Below are positions 42,610 to 51,248 of a DNA stretch of 64,000 bases, piece after piece. The notes beneath the pieces are model-generated. The model worked only from the letters and a program-made list of their open reading frames with translations, searched no databases and was not told the origin of the DNA. Position 1 is the stretch's first letter. Every line of letters starts with the position of its first letter. Source of the stretch: G965204755 sp965243415. GTDB taxonomy: Bacteria; Acidobacteriota; Vicinamibacteria; Marinacidobacterales; Marinacidobacteraceae. The stretch is taken from assembly GCA_965243415.1 (NCBI GenBank), contig OZ251549.1, forward strand, positions 992,001-1,056,000. The letters run 5' to 3'. Both the position numbers and the translations under genes were made by a program.

Positions 42610-45527
42610 GCGCCGACCTCCTCGCCGGCCAGCCGGCTTCGTTGTTCTTCGTCCGCCGCCGCCGCCGGGGGCGTCGCGGCGGCGCCGGCGGCCATCGGGA
42701 AGCGGATCACGAAACGGGTGCCGCTGCCGGGGCCGCTCTCGACCTCCATCACCCCGGCGTGCTCCTGCACGATGCCGTAACTGATGGAGAGGCCGAGGCC
42801 GTTGCCGCCGCTCTTCTTGCGGGTCGAGAAGAACGGGTCGTAGATGCGCCGGATGTCCTCCGGCGCGATGCCTTCCCCGGTGTCCGCGACTTCGGCGATC
42901 ACCTGGTCGCCTTCGGCGCGGGTGGTGAGCGTGAGCCAGCCGCCGGCGGGCATGGCGTCGAAGGCGTTCACCGAGAGGTTCACGAACACCTGCTGCAGGC
43001 GGTTCTCGTCTCCCCGGATCGCCGGCAGGGAGGGGTCGAGTTCGCGGCGGATGCGGATGCGCGAAGCGCGCAACTGGTGGTCGAGCAGCGACAGCACATC
43101 GCCGAGCACCCGGTTCAGATCCACCGGGGCGAACTCGGTCTGCCGGTGGCGGGCGAAGTTCAGCAGGCCGTTCACGATCCGGGAAGCGCGCTCGGTCTGC
43201 TTCTCGATCTTGTTCAGCAGCGGCCGGCGCGGGTCCTGTCCGTCGGTCTGGTCCTGCAGCATCTGGGTGAAACTGGAGATGCCGGTGAGCGGGGTATTGA
43301 CCTCGTGCGCGACCCCGGCGGCGAGCACGCCGAGGGAACTCATCTTCTCGCGCAGTTGCATCTCGTTCTCCATACCCACGCGCTCGGTGATGTCCTCGAA
43401 GATGAGCAGGGCGCCGTGGTGTTCGCCGGCGCCGGAGACGAAGGGCGAGGCCTTCACATTGACCACCCGCTCGATCCCGTCGGCGCACTTCAGGTTGTGC
43501 CGGGAGACGCCGCCCCGGGAAGCGCGCGCCAGCCAGCCGGCGCCGAGCCCGGCGTCCAGCGCCCGGACCAGCCCTTCGGGGAACACCGTGGCGTAGCCGG
43601 AGTGCGCCACTTCGTGCCGGCTGCGCCCGTAGATGCGTTCCATGGAGCGGTTCCAGCGCGCCACCCGGCCGCCCAGGTCGAGCACCACCACCCCGGCGGT
43701 GAGCGACTCGATGGTGTCCTCGCTCTGTTCCCGGAGCGCGACGACTTCTTCGTGTTTCGCCTGGAGCGAACTGTAGAGCCGGGCGTTCACCAGGGCGGTC
43801 GCCGCCTGCGCCGCCAGGGTGCGCAGCAGGTCGAGGTCCTCCGAAGAGAGGTCGTCCCCTTCCACGGTGGCGCCGAGCAGGACCACTCCGACGACTTCGC
43901 CCCGGGCGAAGCAGGGGAGGGCGATCATCGGCCAGGCGCCCTCGCGCACCTGCGGCGGGAGTTGGGCGGTGCGGACCAGCGATCCGCCGCCGAGCCGTTT
44001 CCGCACCGAGGCCGCGGCCACGAAGGTCTCCGCGGCGCGCACTTCGTCGTCGTCGAGACCGTGCGAGGCGACGGTGTGGAGCGCCGGCCGGTCGGGGGCG
44101 CCGGCGGCGGTGAGCAGCGCCACCCGCTCCATGTGGAAGGTGGAGGCGATGCGCTCCACGATCTGGTTCGCCAGCGGGACCAGGTCGAGTTGGGAGTTCA
44201 TCTCGTCGGCGAGCGTGGCGAAGGCGCGCCGGAAGTCGTACCGCTCCCGGTAGAAGAGGCGGTCGAGGAAACGCTCGGTGCGCGGGCGGAAGGCCGGGAC
44301 CAGCAGCGCGGCGACGATCGCCGAGAGGACCGCGACGAAGAGCGAGTGGTCGTCGCCGCCGAGCCAGGTGGTGCCGAGCAGGAAGACCGCCAGGTAGATG
44401 GCGGCGATGCCGGCCATGAGCGAGGCGACGAGGAGGCCGCGCTTGAACAGCACCTCCACATCCATCAGCCGGTACTTGACGATGGCGTAGGCGAAGGAGA
44501 GCGGCGCCAGCGCCATCGGGGCCAGCGAGAGTTCCATCGCCGGGGTGGGGGAGATGCCGGAGAAGTAGGGGATGGCGTAGATGAGCGCGAAGGGCAGCAT
44601 CCCGGCGCCGGTTCCCCAGACGATCCACTTCAGTTGTTTGCGCGCGGTGACGCTGCCGGCGGTGCGGTAGGCGTCCACGAAGGCGGCGAAGGCGGCGAAG
44701 GAGTAGAGCGCCCAGAGCACCGGCTCCAGGCGGTCGAGGATCACTTCGCTGACGGTGATGACCGAGGGGCCCGGACTCAGGGCGGAGAAGTAGAGGAGCC
44801 GGGCGCCGAGCGAGAGGGCGAGGAGGGCGAAGGGCGGCGCGTAGGCCCATTTGAGGAGGCGCGGCTCCCGGGTCAGGAAGCGGCTGCGGCCGGGGAAGGT
44901 GAGCGCGAAGTGGACGAAGACCGCCGGGAAGAAGAGGACGCCCACCCGGTCGAGCCAGAAGAAGAGGTGGTCGAAGAAATCCAGCGCGCCGGTGAAGGAG
45001 AAGGAGAAGGCCAGCAGCCAGAGGACCGAGAGCCCGTAGAAGTGCGCCGCGGCGGAGACCCCGCGCCGGAAGGCGTACACGAAGGTGCCGACGCCGGCGG
45101 CGAAGATGCCGACCGCGGCCAGGAACAGGTAGAGGGAGACATTCCCGCCGGGGAGCGGGGCCACGGTGAGGGTGAGCCCGCGCCGCTCGCCTTCGCGCAC
45201 CAGGACATAGCGGAGTTGCGAGTCGGGGGCGGCGGCGCGGAGGATCTCCGGCACCTGGGCGGCGGCGTCCACCTCGAAGACTTCGCCCGTCGCCGGGGCG
45301 CTGATGGCCTGGACCGCGTCGCCCACCCGGATGCCGGCGGCGTCCCCGGCGCCCCCGGCTTCCACCCGGAGGGCGACTACCCGGCCGTGGTCGTCGCCCC
45401 AGAGGACGCCGTCGTCCATGACCCCGGAGGCCACCTGCCGGGTGGCGTTCGTCGCCGCCAGGGCGAAGAGGAGCGAGGTCGCGGCTACCGCGAGGACCGA
45501 TCGGGCGGCGCCGCTGCCGGAGGACAT
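42606..45527 (-). CDS. PDZ-7TM-GAF-PAS sensor histidine kinase
   Basis: A kinase of ~973 residues. After an N-terminal membrane segment comes a PDZ-like periplasmic domain (AAGIRVGDAVQAISAP), then seven or eight transmembrane helices (VSLYLFLAAVGIFAAGVGTF onward), a GAF domain (residues ~450-580), a PAS domain (TIESLTAGVVVLDLGGRVA), HisKA with VAHEVNTPLTGI (phosphoacceptor His) and HATPase with NGLGLSISYGIV. Longer starts at 45644 and 45653 exist but overlap a TATAAT box, so I prefer ATG 45527. The ATGA overlap with the regulator shows they are a cognate pair. The signal is unknown; periplasmic or membrane input is implied by the layout. Confidence 0.9.
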   Translation of the reverse strand: MSSGSGAARSVLAVAATSLLFALAATNATRQVASGVMDDGVLWGDDHGRVVALRVEAGGAGDAAGIRVGDAVQAISAPATGEVFEVDAAAQVPEILRAAAPDSQLRYVLVREGERRGLTLTVAPLPGGNVSLYLFLAAVGIFAAGVGTFVYAFRRGVSAAAHFYGLSVLWLLAFSFSFTGALDFFDHLFFWLDRVGVLFFPAVFVHFALTFPGRSRFLTREPRLLKWAYAPPFALLALSLGARLLYFSALSPGPSVITVSEVILDRLEPVLWALYSFAAFAAFVDAYRTAGSVTARKQLKWIVWGTGAGMLPFALIYAIPYFSGISPTPAMELSLAPMALAPLSFAYAIVKYRLMDVEVLFKRGLLVASLMAGIAAIYLAVFLLGTTWLGGDDHSLFVAVLSAIVAALLVPAFRPRTERFLDRLFYRERYDFRRAFATLADEMNSQLDLVPLANQIVERIASTFHMERVALLTAAGAPDRPALHTVASHGLDDDEVRAAETFVAAASVRKRLGGGSLVRTAQLPPQVREGAWPMIALPCFARGEVVGVVLLGATVEGDDLSSEDLDLLRTLAAQAATALVNARLYSSLQAKHEEVVALREQSEDTIESLTAGVVVLDLGGRVARWNRSMERIYGRSRHEVAHSGYATVFPEGLVRALDAGLGAGWLARASRGGVSRHNLKCADGIERVVNVKASPFVSGAGEHHGALLIFEDITERVGMENEMQLREKMSSLGVLAAGVAHEVNTPLTGISSFTQMLQDQTDGQDPRRPLLNKIEKQTERASRIVNGLLNFARHRQTEFAPVDLNRVLGDVLSLLDHQLRASRIRIRRELDPSLPAIRGDENRLQQVFVNLSVNAFDAMPAGGWLTLTTRAEGDQVIAEVADTGEGIAPEDIRRIYDPFFSTRKKSGGNGLGLSISYGIVQEHAGVMEVESGPGSGTRFVIRFPMAAGAAATPPAAAADEEQRSRLAGEEVGA

Positions 45528-45642
45528 CGAGTGTTGGGGGGCCGGGCCGGCGGCCGGTCTCGGGTCGGCGGCCGCTGCCGGGGTCGGGGAACGCCGGTCG
45601 GCCGCCTGCGCCCGAGCACTCTCCGCGCCGGGCCGGGATCGC

Positions 45643-45691
45643 ATTATATCCAAATTCGCGGATGCCTTCGCAACCGTTCAACAATTTGGAT
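45643..45691 (-). promoter_or_regulatory. Promoter and inverted repeat before the kinase operon
   Basis: On the minus strand TATAAT occupies 45648-45643, rare in this GC-rich DNA. A perfect 9-bp inverted repeat flanks the region: ATCCAAATT (45648-45656) and AATTTGGAT (45683-45691), 26 bases apart, suitable for a dimeric regulator or a hairpin. TTGCGA, 19 bases upstream of TATAAT, is a weak -35. The following 45692-45985 holds no gene that I can support. Confidence 0.45.
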
Positions 45692-45985
45692 GCCCGCAGC
45701 GAGTCTTCCCGGCCACCTTCGCCCGGCCTCGGGGCGGCCGGCGCAGTGCCATGCCGATCTCGGGCAGCGAGTTGCGGCATCCCCTCCGCGGGGCGAGCCA
45801 GCCACGAGGGTCGGGCCGGAGCCAGTCCAAGTGTCCCGGGGCCCGAAGATCCCCGGCGACGATTTACGACCCGTCATGCCGGACCCGAAATGGCGGGACA
45901 TGGACCCTGTCAATCATCGCCCGGCCAAGTTATTCCAACTGTGGATGTGCTATCGGCTTACCGAAGAGTCAACGGTCGGCCGAGG

Positions 45986-46849
45986 TCAGCGGCTTGATTT
46001 TTGGCTCCGGGGGCTCTGTTTGTCGGCGACCCAGATCCATCCCTCCTTTGTGGCCAACTTCTTTTCGTCCTCCGACGGGCTGACCACCGGTCCGCTCAGG
46101 TAATCGGCGGCGGCCAGACAGCAGACAACAGCATCCAGCACATGATCGTTCTTGACGGACTTTTCTTTCTCGGCGTTGTTGGCAAACTTAACATGACCCT
46201 CGGTGATCATTTGATCACGAATTTTCTCCCGCTGCTCCCGGGCATCTTCCTTCTTTTCCTTGTCTCGGCTCTTGTAACCCGGCTTCATGAGTCCATGTAC
46301 GCGGAGCGTCGCCGCCGGATAGACCTCGATGGCCTGCACTCCCCGAACCTGCTTCGTCCCTGGGTTCCGTCCCAGAGGAATGCGGCGACCGGAAGAAGAT
46401 TCTCGAAGTCTGTCCAGCAGGCGCAGACTGGCATGAGCGACCCGCGCGATCTTGTCCGCTCCGATCTCAAGGGGCGCCCGACTTGTCGGATCCGCCGCGT
46501 TCTTCAATATCGTCTTGATCTTCCGGTCTGTCGCGCGGCGAAACAGCTCGTTCGCCGCTTCTCCAACATTGTCCGACGCCTGCGGCGAGTCTGCGGGTTC
46601 CCCCGCGAAGTGTCTCGAAAGAACTGGCCCCATAGCCACGGGCCAGCCGAGTGGAGAATCCAGTGCCAGCAGTACGCCCCCAGCTTCGTGGTCCCTGATC
46701 CAGACAGCAATCGTGCTGTCGATGGTCGTGTACTTCTTGGAACACACTTCCTTGATGATGGCTCTGTTCCCGGAGAACATCGCTCGGGCCAAGCCGACCG
46801 TGCCTGCCTGGCCGGCACAATCGATACCGACGAGAGTGACTCTGTTCAT
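45986..46849 (-). CDS. DUF429 family protein (RNase H-like fold)
   Basis: A 287-residue protein. VTLVGIDCAGQAG (D10) is the first strand of the fold, and LLALDSPLGWP, VQAIEVYPAATLRVHG and HVLDAVVCCLAAADYL are the typical DUF429 blocks; the spaced acidic residues (D10, D in ALDSPLG, E in IEVYP, D in HVLDA) match an RNase-H-type metal site. Family members are predicted nucleases, but no activity is established. Composition is less GC-rich than the flanking genes and it stands alone between two unrelated units, suggesting recent gain. GAGTGG just before ATG 46849 is an acceptable ribosome binding site. Confidence 0.85.
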   Translation of the reverse strand: MNRVTLVGIDCAGQAGTVGLARAMFSGNRAIIKEVCSKKYTTIDSTIAVWIRDHEAGGVLLALDSPLGWPVAMGPVLSRHFAGEPADSPQASDNVGEAANELFRRATDRKIKTILKNAADPTSRAPLEIGADKIARVAHASLRLLDRLRESSSGRRIPLGRNPGTKQVRGVQAIEVYPAATLRVHGLMKPGYKSRDKEKKEDAREQREKIRDQMITEGHVKFANNAEKEKSVKNDHVLDAVVCCLAAADYLSGPVVSPSEDEKKLATKEGWIWVADKQSPRSQKSSR

Positions 46850-46866
46850 GCCACTCTGATCTGAGG

Positions 46867-48747
46867 TCAGAACCGGACGGCCAGACCTCCGACCACCCGG
46901 CGCGGGGCGCGGGCGACGGCCAACTCGTCGAGCAGCGACCGGCCCATCAGGTCGCGGAAGAAGAGGTCCCGGACCGCGAAGGACAACTCCCACTCGGTGC
47001 CGCTCCAGTCGGCGAAGGGGATCAACTGGACGACTTCCACCTCGAAGCGGGCGGTGCGGTCGTCGCTGAACTCGCCGGAGACCAGCCCGCCGTGGCTGAT
47101 GAGCCGGTACACCGCGTTCACCCGGGTGCCGGACGGGCGGTGGCGCGCCGCCAACTCGGCGGAGAGGTCGTGGACGACCGGGTTGTCGGCGGCGGTCAGG
47201 ACGGTGGCCGCCGGCGCCGGAACCGCGGCGAGGCCCGGGGAGAGGACGACGCCGTCGGGGCCGGTCACCACCGCCATCAGCCAGGAGACCCGGCCGCCGA
47301 GGTCGAGCCGGCGGCTGACCGGGGCCATCTCGCGGATCCAGTCGAGCGCGACTCCCTGGGCGGTGAAGTCCCCGGCGTTTTCGACTTCGAACCGGCCGCC
47401 GGCGTGCGGACGCGACTCGAAGGTGCGCGCCAACTGGTCGGTGGTGGTCTCCCGGAAGGCGCGGGCGCCGAGGGTGGCGTTCGGGGCCAGCCGGTACTGG
47501 AGGCCCGTCTGGTACCGCGTGCTCCGCTGGGCCGGGGCGCTGGGGAACCCGGAGGGGTCGAGCGCCAGCAGGTCGTCGTGGGCCACCCGGGAGAGGAGTT
47601 CGGCGTCTTCGCCGAGGGGGCCGTCCACCCGGGCCGCCATCCCGCCGACGAACTCCAGGTCGTCCGTGAACCGGTAGCGGAGCACGGCGCGGGGCGCGAG
47701 GCCGCGGTGGCCGGAGAGGTAGGAGAAGCGGCGGTAGGTGAGCCCGGTGCTGAGCGAGGCGCGGCCGAGGCTGAAGTCGTCGGCGACGAAGGCGACGCCG
47801 TCCCAGACCGCCTGCGGCTCCTGGAGCAGGTCGGTGTTCAGCATCGGGGCCGCTTCCGGCCGGTAGTCCGTCGCGCTCCGATAGACATGCCGCTGGTAGC
47901 CGAGGCCGGCGCTGAACCGGTGCCCGTCGAGCGGGTCCATCCGGTAGGCGAGGTTCGCCGCCCAGGAGGCGAGCGCCGACTCCATGAGCCGCGCCTCCGC
48001 TTCCCAGTCGCCGCGGGCGGTGGAGGGCAACTCGAAGCGGGTGTAGGCGATGCCGGAGTCGAGCGCCCGGCCTTCGGAGAGGCCCAGGGAACTCCCGGAG
48101 GCGGCGAAGACGCCGAACTCGCCGTCGAAGGCGCCGAGCGCCGGGGTCCGGGCGGTTCCGCCGGTGTCCAGATGCCACTCGTCCTCGAAGTCGATCGCGG
48201 CGCGGCGCTCTTTCAGGACATTGCGCCGGCCCCGCTGGAGCAGCCAGCGCAGTTCGGAGAGCGTGCCCGCGCCCGGTTCGGCCCCGACCGCCGCCAACTG
48301 GAGGAGGAGGGTGTCCGCCAGCGAGGCGCCGCTCGACACGCGGACGCGGGTGCGCGGCGAGGGCAGGAAGCCGGCGAGGAAGGCGCGGAGGCTGTACACG
48401 CCTTCGGTGGCGTCGCTGACCGCGAAGCGGCCCTCGTCGTCGGTGACCGCGAACTGGGTCTGCTCCGGGCGCTCGGCGGCGAAGACCGAGACCAGGGCGC
48501 CCGGCAGCGGCTGGCCGTCGCTGGTGACCACCGTCCCGGCGATGTGGGCCAGGACGACCACGCCGGCGGCGTTGGCGGCGCCGGTGCCCATCCCCGTGTT
48601 CATCCCGGTTTCCCGGTTCGCGGGGGCCGGCTCCGGCGGGATGGGGGAGGCCGCCGCCGTTCCGACCGTTGCCGCGAGCGTCAGGACGACCCCCGGGAAG
48701 ACCCCCGAAATCGGGCGCCGGCGCCGGGGCCGCGGCGGGCAGAACAT
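46867..48747 (-). CDS. Outer-membrane beta-barrel protein with carboxypeptidase-regulatory-like domain
   Basis: A 626-residue exported protein. A signal peptide follows a basic start (PPRPRRRRPISGVFPGVVLT, then LAATVGTAAASP). Residues ~55-140 are a carboxypeptidase-regulatory-like domain (HIAGTVVTSDGQPLPGALVS, DDEGRFAVSDATEGVYSLRA). The remainder shows alternating barrel strands ending VVGGLAVRF with terminal phenylalanine. No plug domain is clear, and the length is well below that of Oar-like receptors (~950-1100), so it is a shortened relative or a different barrel family. It is convergent with nothing nearby; the stop lies 18 bases from the DUF429 start region on the same strand. Confidence 0.75.
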   Translation of the reverse strand: MFCPPRPRRRRPISGVFPGVVLTLAATVGTAAASPIPPEPAPANRETGMNTGMGTGAANAAGVVVLAHIAGTVVTSDGQPLPGALVSVFAAERPEQTQFAVTDDEGRFAVSDATEGVYSLRAFLAGFLPSPRTRVRVSSGASLADTLLLQLAAVGAEPGAGTLSELRWLLQRGRRNVLKERRAAIDFEDEWHLDTGGTARTPALGAFDGEFGVFAASGSSLGLSEGRALDSGIAYTRFELPSTARGDWEAEARLMESALASWAANLAYRMDPLDGHRFSAGLGYQRHVYRSATDYRPEAAPMLNTDLLQEPQAVWDGVAFVADDFSLGRASLSTGLTYRRFSYLSGHRGLAPRAVLRYRFTDDLEFVGGMAARVDGPLGEDAELLSRVAHDDLLALDPSGFPSAPAQRSTRYQTGLQYRLAPNATLGARAFRETTTDQLARTFESRPHAGGRFEVENAGDFTAQGVALDWIREMAPVSRRLDLGGRVSWLMAVVTGPDGVVLSPGLAAVPAPAATVLTAADNPVVHDLSAELAARHRPSGTRVNAVYRLISHGGLVSGEFSDDRTARFEVEVVQLIPFADWSGTEWELSFAVRDLFFRDLMGRSLLDELAVARAPRRVVGGLAVRF

Positions 48748-48945
48748 GGGCGGTAGTGAAGCGCGGCGGGCCGCCCGTGTCAAACGCGATTCCGGTGAGC
48801 TGAAGGCACTGACCGCGGCCCGGAGCCCACCCGGGGGGCGGGTCCGGGAGGCCGGAACGGGTCGGGGTCGTCGGGCTCCCGGCGACCGGGGATCCGTCCG
48901 GCGGAGGGGCCGACGAAGGCTCGATCGCCAGCCCGAGGGCGGTGG

Positions 48946-49066
48946 CGCAGGGTGGGGCCCGCCATCCGGTCGGGACCGGCAACCCGACATAGCCCGCTTA
49001 CGGCCCCGAAGGGCAGGAGACGGCTCGCCGAATATCACCGTGTCACCTGCGCCGTCCGGGAGCGTA
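48946..49066 (-). repeat. Dispersed hairpin repeat, copy D (inverted)
   Basis: The reverse complement matches copy C at 3376-3503: CGCTACGCTCCCGGA, a GTGATATTCGGC variant of the GTGCTATTCCGC block, then the palindromic core GGTTGCCGGTCCCGACCGGA. Core closing stem GTGGGG (48952-48957) faces CCCGAC, with one mismatch. It lies in the 403-base gap between the outer-membrane protein gene and enolase; I see no gene in the rest of that gap. Confidence 0.7.
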
Positions 49067-49134
49067 GCGTCGCCGGGCGCCGAGCGCCGGGCGGCCGGGA
49101 GAGAGGAGCCGGGAACGGGGGCGGGGGGCGTCAA

Positions 49135-49140
49135 TAGAAT
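49135..49140 (+). promoter_or_regulatory. -10 box of the enolase gene
   Basis: TAGAAT followed by CC, ten bases before the enolase ATG, has the same spacing as TATAATCC before the helicase gene at 4242. Transcription would begin within a few bases of the start codon, giving a nearly leaderless message. No good -35 is present. Confidence 0.45.
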
Positions 49141-49150
49141 CCGAACCCCG

Positions 49151-50476
49151 ATGACGGACGACTCCCCGACAGAGATCGCCTGGATCGGCGCCCGGGAGAT
49201 CCTCGATTCGCGGGGCTGGCCGACCGTCGAGGCCGAGGTGCGGCTGGACGGCGGCGGCTTCGGGCGGGCCGCGGTCCCCTCCGGCGCTTCCACCGGGAAG
49301 CACGAGGCGGTCGAGCGGCGCGACGGGGACGCGAGCCGCTACGCCGGCCGCGGCGTGCGCGAGGCGGTGCGCCTGGTCGAGGACCGGATCGCCGCCGAAC
49401 TCATCGGCGAGGACGCCGACTGCCAGGGGCCGCTGGACCGGCTGATGATCGAACTGGACGGGACCGCCGACCGCTCCGGGCTCGGCGCGAACGCCATCCT
49501 GGCGGTCTCGATCGCCGTCGCCCGCGCCGCCGCCGACGCCGCCGACCTGCCGCTCTACCGGGCCGTCGGCGGGTTCCTCGCCGACACGCTGCCGCTGCCG
49601 TACTTCAATGTGCTGAACGGCGGGGCGCACGCGGACAACGCCCTGACGGTGCAGGAATTCATGGTCGTCCCGCTGGGGTTCGACCGGTACGCGGAGGCGC
49701 TCGCCGCCGGGGCCTCCGTCTATCACTCGCTCCGGCGGGTGCTCGTCCGGCGGGGCCACTCGACGGCGGTCGGGGACGAAGGGGGCTTCGCTCCGGCCCT
49801 CGCGGACCCGGTCGCGGCGCTGGAACTGCTCGTGGAGGCCGTCGAGGGCGCCGGGCTCGAACCGGGGAAGCAGGCGGGGCTGGCGCTCGATGTGGCGGCG
49901 AGCGAGTTCCACGGGGAGGGCGGCTACCGCTTCGACCCCGACGGGCCGCCGGTCCCGGCGGAGGCGCTGATCGAGCGGTACGCCGACTGGCGGGCGCGGT
50001 TCCCGGCGCTGGTCTCGATCGAGGACGGGCTGGACGAGGACGACTGGGAGGGCTGGACCGCCCTGACGAAGGCGCTCGGCGACGATCTGCAACTGGTCGG
50101 CGACGACCTCTTCGTGACGAACCCGAAGCGGCTGGAGCGGGGGATCGGGCTCGGCGCGGCGAACGCGATTCTGGTGAAGCCGAACCAGGTCGGGACGCTG
50201 ACCGAGACCCTGGCGGTGGCGCGGCAGGCGCAGGCGGCCGGGTACGGGGTGATGCTGAGCCATCGTTCCGGCGAGACGACGGACACCACCATCGCGCACC
50301 TCGCGGTGGGCGCCGGCGCCGGACAGATCAAGGCCGGGGCGCCCTGCCGGGGGGAGCGCGTCGCCAAGTACAACGAGTTGCTGCGCATCGAGGAAGAACT
50401 GCGCGAGAGCGGCGAGGGCCGCGGCCGGCTCGCCCCGGGGCCGCGCGGGCGGGGCGCCGCCGGCCCGGCCGCGTGA
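49151..50476 (+). CDS. eno: Enolase
   Basis: A 441-residue glycolytic enzyme converting 2-phosphoglycerate to phosphoenolpyruvate. All active-site blocks are seen: AREILDSRGWPTVEAEV, SGASTGKHEAVE, GDEGGFAP (catalytic Glu), LALDVAASEF, SIEDGLDEDDW and GDDLFVTN (Mg ligands), ILVKPNQVGTLTET (catalytic Lys) and LSHRSGETTDTTIA, IKAGAPCRGERVAKYN. SGETTDTT has Thr where most enolases have Glu. The C-terminal ~25 residues after ELR are an extra Gly/Arg tail. The stop overlaps the GNAT gene start (GTGA), an unusual coupling for eno. Confidence 0.96.
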   Translation: MTDDSPTEIAWIGAREILDSRGWPTVEAEVRLDGGGFGRAAVPSGASTGKHEAVERRDGDASRYAGRGVREAVRLVEDRIAAELIGEDADCQGPLDRLMIELDGTADRSGLGANAILAVSIAVARAAADAADLPLYRAVGGFLADTLPLPYFNVLNGGAHADNALTVQEFMVVPLGFDRYAEALAAGASVYHSLRRVLVRRGHSTAVGDEGGFAPALADPVAALELLVEAVEGAGLEPGKQAGLALDVAASEFHGEGGYRFDPDGPPVPAEALIERYADWRARFPALVSIEDGLDEDDWEGWTALTKALGDDLQLVGDDLFVTNPKRLERGIGLGAANAILVKPNQVGTLTETLAVARQAQAAGYGVMLSHRSGETTDTTIAHLAVGAGAGQIKAGAPCRGERVAKYNELLRIEEELRESGEGRGRLAPGPRGRGAAGPAA

Positions 50477-51114
50477 ACCGGGTGCTTCCGGAGAGCGCCG
50501 GGGAGGCGCCGGCGGTGGAGCCGCCGTTCCGCATCCGGCAGTACCCGCTGGAGAGCGGCTCGCTCGAGATCCAGTTCATCGAGGAGTTCTTCGGCGAGTT
50601 CGACCGGAAGAAGACCGGCGCGGAGATCCGCCGGCGCCTCGGCGGTCGGGAACACGGCATCTTCATCGTGGAAGCGCCGCTCCCGGAGGATCCGGCGCGC
50701 CTGGCCCCGGTCTCCTACCGGGTGGCGCACGAGATCCACGCCGAGGAGACCGATCCGAAACTGGCGGACCTGGTCTCGCGGCTGAAGGGGGCGGTCCGTT
50801 TCTCCGGGCAGCGGGTGCTCTACGCCTGGCTCGGCGGCACGCGCAGCGACTGGCGCGGGCAGGGCCACTTCCGGGCGCTCAGCGAGTACCAGGAAGAATG
50901 GGCGCGGGAGAAGGGTTTCCGCGAGATCGTGGTGAAGACGAAGAATCGTTACTACGAGATGCGGGGCGCGCTCACCCACCTGCACTTCGATGTCATCCAG
51001 CACGAACCGCACCCGATCCACAGCGGCGAGTCGAAGGTCTATCTCTCGAAACGGCTCGAGGGAGGCCGGCGGCAAGCCCGGACCGCGGCGCTCGCGGGGT
51101 ATCTGGAGGTCTGA
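50473..51114 (+). CDS. GNAT family N-acetyltransferase
   Basis: A 213-residue protein. The GNAT acetyl-CoA loop is seen in TRSDWRGQGHFRALSEYQ (motif A, residues ~119-136), followed by FREIVVKTKNRYYEMRGAL (motif B). The N-terminal ~60 residues (YPLESGSLEIQFIEEFFGEF) are specific to this protein. It is translationally coupled to eno by GTGA. The acceptor is unknown; a link with enolase is only positional. Confidence 0.82.
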   Translation: MNRVLPESAGEAPAVEPPFRIRQYPLESGSLEIQFIEEFFGEFDRKKTGAEIRRRLGGREHGIFIVEAPLPEDPARLAPVSYRVAHEIHAEETDPKLADLVSRLKGAVRFSGQRVLYAWLGGTRSDWRGQGHFRALSEYQEEWAREKGFREIVVKTKNRYYEMRGALTHLHFDVIQHEPHPIHSGESKVYLSKRLEGGRRQARTAALAGYLEV

Positions 51115-51248
51115 GCGCAGCTCGATTTCCCGTCCACCCATTCCAGCGATCCACCATTCCATCGATCCCCCATCGATCATCCGTCGTTCGCCCGATTCCT
51201 CGTTCGTTTGGATCCATCGTTCGCCGCCGCTCCCTGGAGGCCGGAACC

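Noticed and set aside
42642..46103. A 1153-codon plus-strand frame opposite the histidine kinase
   Set aside because: It is an antisense shadow: the kinase on the minus strand has PDZ, GAF, PAS, HisKA and HATPase motifs, and the plus frame has none.
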